This document shows, one piece after another, positions 55,756 to 64,000 of a DNA stretch of 64,000 nucleotides; within the stretch, counting starts at the first letter, position 1; each line of letters starts with the position of its first letter. Position numbers and translations under genes: made by a program. Under the pieces are notes generated by a model. The model saw only the letters and a program-made list of their open reading frames with translations, had not been told where the DNA came from and did no database searches. This DNA comes from Perkinsus olseni (taxonomy: Eukaryota > Perkinsozoa > Perkinsida > Perkinsidae), in contig JABANP010000182.1 of assembly GCA_013115135.1 (NCBI GenBank), positions 30,041-94,040 on the forward strand, in the 5' to 3' direction.

Positions 55756-57390
55756 ATGGTTGCCTTACAGCACCTCATTGTTCTGCCTCTACCTTCTCCC
55801 AGCAGCGGTTCTGGGACTGCCAGACAATGCTGGCGGAAGACTCAGGAAAGTCGGCAACGGCGCCTTGCACCCCATTCCTCCACAATGCCCTTCAATGGTG
55901 CCATGGATCCGGTGTCTCTAAGGTGATTGAGTTTCTCGGCCTCCCTCTATCCTGAGGATGTTCTGCTCTCATCAGTGAGGAATGCATCCCGCCTTTCTTG
56001 AACCATATGCTTGTGAACGCAGCCACTCCCCAGAATGAGGGACGAGCTCAGGCGACTGGAAGTGAGTGGGATACTTCACCCTGCTGTGGTGATCGCCTGC
56101 CTTTCAGGCTGAACGTCAGCGAATATACCTACTTCGAAGTTTATTCGTATAGTGTGGACTTCTCAGACAAAGGTAAGGCGGGTTCGAGCTGTTTCAGGTC
56201 AGCTGAGCTGATTTCTCGAAGGCATCACTGTATCATTGAGATGAATTATGTCACATAGTATCTGCTCCTTGCATATCCGTCTCAGGTGTAACCTTTACGG
56301 ACAAGCTTCTTGTACTTCCTCAAAAATTACTCAATCGACGCCGTGATTGACGAGCTTCCTACCAGAACCAGTCAGACGACGCTCCTCAGTTCAATGTTCG
56401 CATCTCAACTGGCCTACCCGTGGTTAGAGGAAGACATATTGTGATCAACAAGGACGCGCCTGCTGGAGAAGTCAGACTGAAGGAGATCCCAGGGAGTGAG
56501 AAGTTCAGCTTCAAAATGGATATTGATGGGTGGTTTGGCAAAAACTACTTTAACACGTTCGTATTATCGCCACATCCCCCTAAGGATGTCGAGGTCAAGG
56601 AATACTCGTACAGTACCATGGCTATCGTGATACATGTGAGGACATGGGAGAACTATTCTAAAACTACTCCCCTAGCTGATAAATACGGCCTGATATTGAT
56701 CACTGCGTGTGGTTCTTGGTATGGTTGGTATTCAAGCTTTTTGAAATCCACAAGCGGATGGAATGCAGGCGTTTGCTGCGTCAAGCGAGACGATATCGAC
56801 GATGTTAATTACACGAGGATCATCCTCGAGAGGGAGAACAAGAACAACTTGCCAGTCTATGGTTATGGTTACAGTAATGGTGGTATGATGGTGGAATCCC
56901 TTCTGTGCCATAAGGTTATTCAAATGGCGGTCTCGGTTAATGGTGTACTGGCTCTGAAACCTGGCTTGAATGGGGCTTTCAAGACCTGTGACGATATCTA
57001 CAATAATGCCACCTTCGGCCCGAAGCCTCCGGTGCCTAGGGTGGCCAGCATACACTGCCTCGATGATGAGTGGGTTCCCCTACAATGGTTCACATCTTAC
57101 GGGAAGAAATATAAAAAGTACTTCAGTTCCGACCTTCTCCCGAGGACCAACAGAGATATCGGGACGATGGGCCAGCAGAATTTGGATGTGAAAGGAAGGT
57201 AACGAATACAACAAGGATCAAGCCGTGGCTAAGAGTGAAGGAGTGGAAGTGTCCGGGAGAAGAGAGAGTCGTGTCTATCAAGAGGTTCAAAACTGCAGCT
57301 TTTCATGGTTCAGCCCACGAGCGTTGTTAGAACTCGATATCTCGACCCTCGCTGAATGGGCCATCAAATTCTTTCTTGGTCTCTCCCTGA
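55756..57390 (+). pseudogene. esterase-like gene E, frameshifted
   Basis: Same exon plan as C (start 55756, stop 57388-57390). The open part 56420-57202 keeps LILITACGSWYGW, GYGYSNGG and HCLDDEWVP. A shifted stretch near 56540-56640 is later compensated, and an extra C in WVPLQW (about 57078) ends the frame early. Several changes are single-base additions in homopolymers, so consensus error is a real alternative to true decay. Confidence 0.75.
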
Positions 57391-60077
57391 AAATTTTCTA
57401 TTAAAACAGCTGGATCAGCTGCTACGTTCATCCCGGCATGTCACATGCGACATGTTTCAACTTTTTCAGTGAGTGCATCATTCACGACGATTACGCTCAT
57501 GAGGCGTGTAGCTTGCACGCCAGAAGCAGATTTGCATGATGATGATCACGGATCAGATCCGAGTCGAGCATCACTTTCCGTACATCATTCTCGCATTATT
57601 TACATTGTCTTGTCCCAAGTCATGACTTGTGGCATCCAACGCGCATGTGCCAGGCTTTTTCCTGTTCCTCATCCGGCATGTGATGGGCCGCTCGCGACCC
57701 GATGCGCTCATGACGGGCAGCATTCTGATGCGTAGTATCATTTATATTATCAGGATCAGAATGATCCGATCATCCCTGATAGGGCAGGATGGGATAACAG
57801 GAATCGTTCAAAGACATTATCCTTTCAAGACGCTTCTCGCGTGGCATCGTCGAGTCGTGTTAGGAGTATGAACAACCTCGGGGGGCGCTCGACCTCGCAC
57901 CAGTTCGAAAATTGAGTCATCCAAATGGCTTCGAGATTCTGACTGATGTTTGTTAACATCTTAATAACAATGCGCGAGAGGAAGCGAGTTATAACCACCC
58001 AAAAGACTTCGAACTTCGAATCTAGAGACCCTTCGAAGTTCGAAGGGCCTCTAAATTCCAAGTGCTCGCTCGGAGCGCGCCTAGTTGGCTTATGTGACTC
58101 ACAGCCTAGCCGCGCCAGTCGATGCTTCATAACGGAACAAAGACAACACGAATCGAAATGGACATCATTTTACAGGCTCCATGGTTCAACCGGACAACCT
58201 GGTACAAACACTCCGATATTTTGCACACATAGTTTTCCGCCATCTCCCAGTTGTATCAAGCTCCCCTCTACTGCAACTATTTCCAACCAGGAGGTTGTCT
58301 GATGCCAAATCAACCGAATACCTCTCAATCCACCATGACAAAGCCGATAAAGACACCTGATGGGAGCAAGCCCATCTCATTGCCCAGTAGAGCTAGCTGG
58401 CGAGGGCCTCGCCCGGATACTATTCAACCAAAACCATTCCGAAAAATTTTCGGCGAAAACACTGGGATCCCCTTAGATGCGCATTATGGTGTGAACTACT
58501 ACCAAACGCGATTCTCAAGGGTACTCTTTCCTGCCCGCAGATACGATGCTACCAATTTCAGTGACGTTACATCATCGTCCTCAAGCGAGGCGAAGCGTCA
58601 CGATGCAGACCGAGTGATGGCCGAATGTTCAACAGCGAGACTCCACCATTACTCACTTCTGTCTCCTGACCATAACCATCCGCTCTCGACGGCTCAGCCC
58701 TGAGCACAGCTCGAAAGAATTCTGCCACCTGAAAGGCGGACCGATACGGCCCGCATTGTGGGCCCCACAAGTATACTAACCGCAGCACCATCACCTCAGA
58801 CTCTCGCAACGGCGTTCCTAATCACTCAAGGATACCCTTCTGAATATCTTCGGTGTGATCTCCTCTCCATTATCACTGAGCTTGAACACCCGCGCTAGCC
58901 ACTTGTGGCAAGCCGGGGCATCGAAAGGTGATTCCAAGTATTCCAGAATTGCCTGAACATTATAAACTGCCAACGATGTTGTCCCCGGCAGTATTTCCAT
59001 CCTGTTAGTCCATCGAAACTGCTGCGAGTGTGGGTTAATCTATCACCTCGATGCAGTGACTGCAATCAAGGAAGGTCAATACTGAAACAGCGTATAATCT
59101 GGACCCGGCCGTCACCGTAATATGCATAACGGGGTATGTGCCCTGCTAGCCCTTCTACGCTACATCTCAGCTAGAAAGGATTGAGGCAGAGAGACCTCTC
59201 AGTGAGAGTCTTCTTTCGTCACGAAAATTTCACATGATACTCGTCAGGTGCAGCCGCCCAAGAGAGGCGAGCATGGGCTGTCAGTATCTGACTCGTTGCC
59301 GACTTATTTCGATCTCTATTCATAATCAGAAGACTATCTGCGCGCGCAGTATACTGTGTAAGCATGATCCAACCGCGGTGTAGCTAAGCTAGCTAGCCCA
59401 ACACAAACGCTACAGCACGCTAGACAAGGAGTCTTACTATCTTGAGGAAGGACGTAGGATCCAGACTCTAGGAGATCATTTTTCGAACCGAACCGCTCGG
59501 CGGTCCGTGGGCACCAGGAACGCGCGTACGCGAGAATCTCGACTGAAATAGATAGAATATGCTATAGTTCCCATTATACTCGACCAGTATGCCCCTTCCA
59601 GGAGATGGTGAGTAAACCAGTGCGGTTGTTACTACTGATAGGTTCGCACGCATTGCGAGCACACAAACGGGTGTACAGCTTGCTGAGGGACACTGTCAGA
59701 GAGGCACAAAGGAGTCTTATATAGGCAGTGAGCTCTGACGTATTCTTGATGATGCTAGACCAACAACACACAGCAGCAGCGAAGGTCAACTATCTCCACC
59801 GCCCCTGCGGTCCGCAGCGGGCTGCGGATTGGGCACCATAGTGCGTGGAGTCGGACTCCAGGAGTCCAGTGTGCGGACTATTTTCGGCCGCGCAAGGTGC
59901 TTGTGCGGATGTCTCCTTTCCCGGATCGTTTCTGCGTACGCCGCGCGACTTACCCGGCATGAATTGATAATCAGCCGTGATGACGTTAGGCGGTGAAAGA
60001 ATTGAGTTGTGCATCGGTAATGCATGGTTTGACCTTGAAGACACTATGGCAGCGCAGACTTGGATATCCTCGTACGT
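57391..60077. other. spacer between esterases E and F
   Basis: Starts with the E 3' flank. 57870-59380 is largely unique. About 58150-58260 resembles 28585-28690 (the Cys-rich start of the 28-kb minus-strand candidate), suggesting a duplicated gene piece: minus-strand frame MAENYVC... and ...LNHGACK. CCCTTCGAA-G-TTCGAAGGG lies at 58029-58047. From about 59390 the C-type 5' flank begins. Confidence 0.5.
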
Positions 60078-61738
60078 ATGGTTGCCTTTACAGCACCTCG
60101 TTGCTCTGCTCCACTTCCCCGGCAGCGGTTCTGGGACTGGTAGACAACGCTGGCGGAACCCCTCAGGAGAGTCGGCAGGGAGAGACGCCTTGCATCCCAT
60201 TCCTCTACAATGCCTCGAAAAATGACATCGATGATCCGGTGTCATTCAGGTGAGTGACTCTCTCGGCCTGGCCTCTCTCATCCGACGATCTCCTGAGGAT
60301 GTTCTGCTCTCATCAGCGAGGAATGCATCCCGCCTTTCTTGAATCATATGCTTGTGAACGCAGCCACTCCCAGAATGAGGGACGAGCTCAGGCGACTGAA
60401 GTGAGTGGGATACTTCACCTGCTGTGGTGATCGCCTGCCTTTCAGGCTGAATGTCAGCGAATATACCTACTTCGGAAGTTTATTCGTATAGTGTGGACTT
60501 CTCAGACAAGGGTAAGGCGGGTTCGAGCTGTTTCAGGTCAGCTGAGCTGATTTCTCGAAGGCATCACTGTATCATTGAGATGAATTATGTCACATAGTAT
60601 CTGCTACTTGCATATCCGTCTCAGGTGTAACCTTTACGAACGAGCTTCTTGTACTTCCTCAATATTACTCCATCGACACCGTGATCGATGAGCCGTACCA
60701 AAACCAGTCAGACGACGCTCCCCAGTTCAGTGTCCGAATCTCAATTGGCCTACCTGTGGTTGGAGGAAGACATATTGTGATCAAGGAGGACGCGCCTGCT
60801 GGTGAAGTCAGACTGAAGGGCATTCCAGGGAGTGAGAAGTTCAGCTTCGAAATGGATATTGATGGGTGGTTTGGCAAAACTACTCTAACACGTTCTTATT
60901 ATCGCCACATGCCTCCAAAAGGTGTCGAGGTCAAGGGAATACTCATTCAATATCATGGTTACCATGAAACCTGCGAGAAGTGGGAGAACAAATTTAATAA
61001 TAGCCTCTTGGTCGACAAGTACGGCCTGATATTGATCACTGCCTGTGGTAGCTCATATGGCTGGTATTCAAACTATATCAAGCCTGTACACGGATGGAAC
61101 GCGGGTATCTGCTGCCCTCAAAAGAGACGATATCGATGATGTTAATTACACGAGAATCATCCTCGAAAAAGAGAACAAGAACAACTTGCCCGTCTATGGT
61201 TATGGTTTCAGTAATGGTGGTATGATGGTTGAATCCCCTCCCTGTGCCATAAAGTCGTTCAAATGGCGGTGTCTGTTAATGGTGTACTGGCTCTGAAACC
61301 TGGCTTGAACGGGACTTTCAAGACCTGTGATAATATCTCACAATAATGCTTCCTTCGGTCTGAAGCCTCCGGTGCCTAGGGTGGCCAGCATACACTGCAT
61401 CGATGATCAATGGGTTCCCTACAATGGTTCAATCTATGGAAAAGACGTTAAACGGTACTTCAGCTCCAACCTTCTCCCAAGGACCAACAGAGATATCCGA
61501 CGATGGGCTAGTAGATTTGGATGCGAAAGAAAGGTAGCGAATACAACAAGGATCAACAAGTGGACGAGGCTGAAGGAGTGGAAGTGTTCCGGGAAAGAGA
61601 GAGCCGTATCTATCAAGAGGTTCAACTGCAGCTATCACGCGCTTCAGCCCATAAAGTTATCAAAACTCGAGATCTCATTTTGACCCGCTGACTGGAGCCA
61701 TCAAATTCTTCCTTGGCCTTCGCAGACATTTTCTATGA
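60078..61738 (+). pseudogene. esterase-like gene F, frameshifted
   Basis: Third C-type copy. The first exon (from 60078) has extra single bases relative to C (in GCCTTTACAG, ACCCCTC, GGCAGGGAG and CGAAAAATG). Exon 4 is open over 60681-61139 with YHGYHETCEKW and LILITACGSSYGW, breaks just after (extra base near CTGCCCTC), and again near GGMMVESPP and at the 3' end, where the usual stop is lost. It has the plain 8-mers where C has 22-bp footprints. Decayed gene or poor consensus. Confidence 0.75.
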
Positions 61739-62029
61739 GACACAGCTGGATAACTGATCAGCTGGTGATGTCTACATCACGCATCGTCAAATGCGGCATG
61801 TGTTAACTTTTTCGTTGTCTTGCCCACGGCCTGTGGCATCCGAATCGCGCATGTGCCAGGCTTTTCTTGTTACATCCATCACGTGATGTGCTGCCACTCG
61901 CGACCCGATGCGCTCATGACGGGCGCATCGGATGTACGGGCAGCATTCTGATCTGTAGGTATCATTTGCCTATTATCAGGATCTGTGTTTCGCTGGCGAT
62001 GTCACCATGCCGACAGAAGGGGTACAAGA

Positions 62030-62490
62030 GAGCGACGTGGCTCTCACGGCATTGGGGAATGGACTGCAAGACGAAGAGGATGCTGATAAATTGTGAGCAG
62101 CAGGATGGTGCTAGTCGGGTCGGTGTAGTCAAGAAATATAAGCAGTTGGGAATACTTATAACGGATGGGCCCGGATACTCAGAGTCTATAAGAGCTCGAA
62201 TCCGCTTTGCTGGAGCAAATTTACATAGCCTTGGAGATATATGGAAATCGCATGATATGGGCTTAGAAGGTAAGATGACTATAATGAGATCAATAGTTTT
62301 CGGCGAGAGTACATACCAACAGTACTCGACGAGCTGGTAGACCCCGTCAAACTTGGCTAGATCTGGTTAAGCAGGATATGAAAGATATTGGTGTGAGACC
62401 CAGTACTGCTAAAAATCGAGCACCATGGGAGAGAAGCATCAGGCTAGGCTGCAATATGCCTCTGCAATATGATCGAAAACAACAATAAAA
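62030..62490 (+). pseudogene. LINE reverse transcriptase C-terminal fragment
   Basis: VVKKYKQLGILITDG, then GYSESIRARIRFAGANLHSL and EGKMTIMRSIVFGE are the thumb/connection region of non-LTR RTs (YLG, RI..A, K.....L..G). After a frameshift at about 62337 comes GRPRQTWLDLVKQDMKD with PWERSIRL, a typical LINE tail. It is 5' truncated and followed by an A-rich tract. Confidence 0.8.
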
Positions 62491-62628
62491 AACAACAATA
62501 AAAATTAAAAATAGAGAAAAAAGAAAGAGGAAAAAAAGAAAACATTGTTTTCAAAACAAAAGAAAATAAAAGAAAAGAAAAAAAGAAACAAGAAAAAGAG
62601 AGAAAAAGAAAAGAAAAAAATGAAATGT
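62473..62628 (+). repeat. A-rich tract after the LINE fragment
   Basis: About 155 bases nearly without C or T on this strand (AAAAACAACAATA, then AAAGAAAAGAAAA). Probably an expanded, degenerate poly(A) tail of the inserted LINE. Confidence 0.75.
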
Positions 62629-62856
62629 AGCATTGCAAATAGTCTGTGTTTGCATGCGATACCATTATGATTATTGAAGAAGACCCAGCTATGTCTCACG
62701 AGGCCGCATCGCCTATCTTAGAGAGGCTATCTACTTATTGTGGTTTGGATCGCCCTACCAAGAACCTTACAAACTCCAACATTGCCCTCATGGTGGTTTG
62801 GAGTCGCCTGGCCGTATGGCGGCCGCGAGCGAGAGAGAAAGGTCTGGAAAAGGTAT

Positions 62857-62878
62857 ATATTCACTGAATATTATTCAG
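62857..62878. repeat. 22-bp palindromic footprint, u = ATATTCAG
   Basis: Perfect. Plain 8-mers at 33172-33179 and 49614-49621. Confidence 0.95.
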
Positions 62879-62889
62879 TGAACGAGGTG

Positions 62890-62911
62890 GCCTGGCGGCC
62901 AGACTCCGGCC
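62890..62911. repeat. 22-bp palindromic footprint, u = GTCTGGCC
   Basis: Two mismatches. Plain 8-mer at 49633-49640. Confidence 0.8.
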
Positions 62912-63358
62912 ACCCCTGCTTACTGGTCATTGACAGTCGATACGGCAGGCGGCGTCAGCTCGGACATCTGCTGTGCGTCGGGATCTGTCAGACTTATTCG
63001 GTCCACTCTCCTGCTGAGTTCGGGCCCACGACCGCTTCCGAGGCCTCTGAGGCAGTTTCCCTACGATGTAGCGGCTATGGTCACTTGAACGCGGTTGGTC
63101 TACGGACCACTGGAGTGAAGTTTGCGCATTATCAAGATTTGGGGCCCGGGCTCTAACCCCACGAGAAATAGTTGCGGACAATTTGATTTGCTCACTCGAT
63201 GTTCATTTCGGAGTAGTTGGAGTAGGGCCAATCTCACTTTGCCGCTGCTTCCGTATTCCTAATGCGGCGGACGAGCACCCGACTGCGAAGCCGACTGCTG
63301 AGCTCGTAGTTCGATTCGGCGAATCGGGTTCGCGCATGCTTCAATTCGGGCTAAGCGA

Positions 63359-63380
63359 CTTTCCGGCGGAAAGTTTCCGC
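63359..63380. repeat. 22-bp palindromic footprint, u = CTTTCCGC
   Basis: Perfect. Plain 8-mers at 33693-33700 and 50135-50142. Confidence 0.95.
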
Positions 63381-63421
63381 AGCCGCTGCAGGTTTGGGGA
63401 GGTCCGAAGCTCTCGTATGAA

Positions 63422-63443
63422 CTCGCTTCCAGCGAGTCGCTGG
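63422..63443. repeat. 22-bp palindromic footprint, u = CTCGCTGG
   Basis: One mismatch. Plain 8-mer at 50184-50191. Overlaps the next unit; together they add 28 bp. Confidence 0.85.
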
Positions 63444-63460
63444 AACTTCCAGCCTGGAAG
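63439..63460. repeat. 22-bp palindromic footprint, u = GCTGGAAG
   Basis: Perfect. Plain 8-mer at 50187-50194. Confidence 0.95.
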
Positions 63461-64000
63461 AGGTCTGCGGATGTGAGATTCTCACAGTGAGTCTCACTGA
63501 GTGACATCTACTTCTCTCTTTGGACCCGGAAACTTCGGGCCAAAATCCAGAGAACAGAAAACAAAAACATTAACGAGACACCCGCCACTACAGTGCCTGA
63601 CACCGACCCCTTGCGATGAATAACTCGGTGACATACACTGTTGCATGAGCACGTACACGGGTGTCTCCCGCAGAGGACTACCTTGGATTTTGCCTCGATA
63701 CACCAAGTATATTGAGGGGCCTTTTATTTAACGTATTAGTATCTGGTATTTGACGCCGCCTAATTATTCGTCTTCGCGAGACAATCTCGTAAACGGTCGG
63801 ACACGTTCACGAGCCCTGGCTTAACAACTTTCCCCTTGGAAGTCTGAAAAGCCTCCAGAGTCTCCTGAGCAGGCTCGGCTCTTGCGCTCAGTAACCGGTG
63901 CCTGAGAGGCTCTTAGTGAGATATCTCCAGCAAGTCACCGAGTTATCGAAAACCAAGGAGGGAGTACGGTGCCACCGTAACGCTGAGTTCTACTGTAAGA

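Larger units (their letters stand above)
62839..64000. repeat. segmental repeat unit, copy 3 (partial, runs off the edge)
   Basis: Matches 33160 onward of copy 1 and 49600 onward of copy 2, more diverged, with a block missing around 63545. It preserves several empty 8-mers that are 22-bp units in copies 1 and 2, and has its own 22-bp units. Confidence 0.9.

Noticed and set aside
30240..63460. polymerase template-switch mutations as the cause of the 14-bp gains
   Set aside because: Template switching yields variable arm and return lengths; here the unit is always built on exactly 8 bp with a one-base offset. It remains possible for the longer palindromes.
1..64000. CRISPR arrays, operons, ribosome-binding sites, bacterial insertion sequences
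   Set aside because: The window is eukaryotic with spliced genes; no regularly spaced short repeats with unique spacers were seen.

Overview
The window is nuclear DNA of a protist-like eukaryote. Genes are split by many short GT-AG introns (about 40-140 nt, some with unusual donors such as GTCGGT), stop codons follow the standard code, and eukaryote-only genes are present (gamma-tubulin complex protein, farnesyltransferase beta subunit). I infer an alveolate such as Perkinsus; this is not proven here.

Left part (1-29.6 kb): the 3' end of a gamma-tubulin complex component gene; two paralogous small secreted Cys-rich proteins; two paralogous GNAT-like genes (4.3 and 16.6 kb); a tyrosine-recombinase (DIRS/Ngaro-type) retrotransposon with gag, a frameshifted RT/RNase H frame and a recombinase, followed by a strong stem-loop (7.25-12.4 kb); a three-exon secreted protein; then on the minus strand a zinc-finger/coiled-coil candidate, a complete nine-exon farnesyltransferase beta gene (19.25-23.97 kb), a cardiolipin-synthase/PLD-like gene with two HKD motifs (25.1-27.1 kb) and another zinc-finger/coiled-coil candidate.

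Right part (29.66-64 kb): a nested tandem array. A unit of about 7.3 kb (29663-36971) recurs at 45952-53426, and part of it recurs at 62839 to the right edge. The units carry secreted PHB-depolymerase/feruloyl-esterase-like serine hydrolase genes: two intact (about 34.9 and 51.4 kb), the rest broken copies or fragments. A Rep-like gene (HUH endonuclease plus SF3 helicase) sits exactly at the junction between the first and second unit, beside a GC-rich inverted repeat. LINE fragments and a retrotransposon gag fragment lie inside the array.

The most striking signal comes from comparing the array copies. At 20 sites one copy has an 8-bp word u1-u8 and another has 22 bp in its place, always u1-u7, then the reverse complement of u1-u8, then u2-u8 (a gain of exactly 14 bp). 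Fifteen of the 20 are letter-perfect. The geometry is what an 8-bp-duplicating, hairpin-forming (hAT-like) transposase would leave if both flank hairpins opened at the outer edge of the target duplication and annealed. Two of these events break one esterase copy. Longer perfect palindromes, also with a single central base, are scattered through the window.
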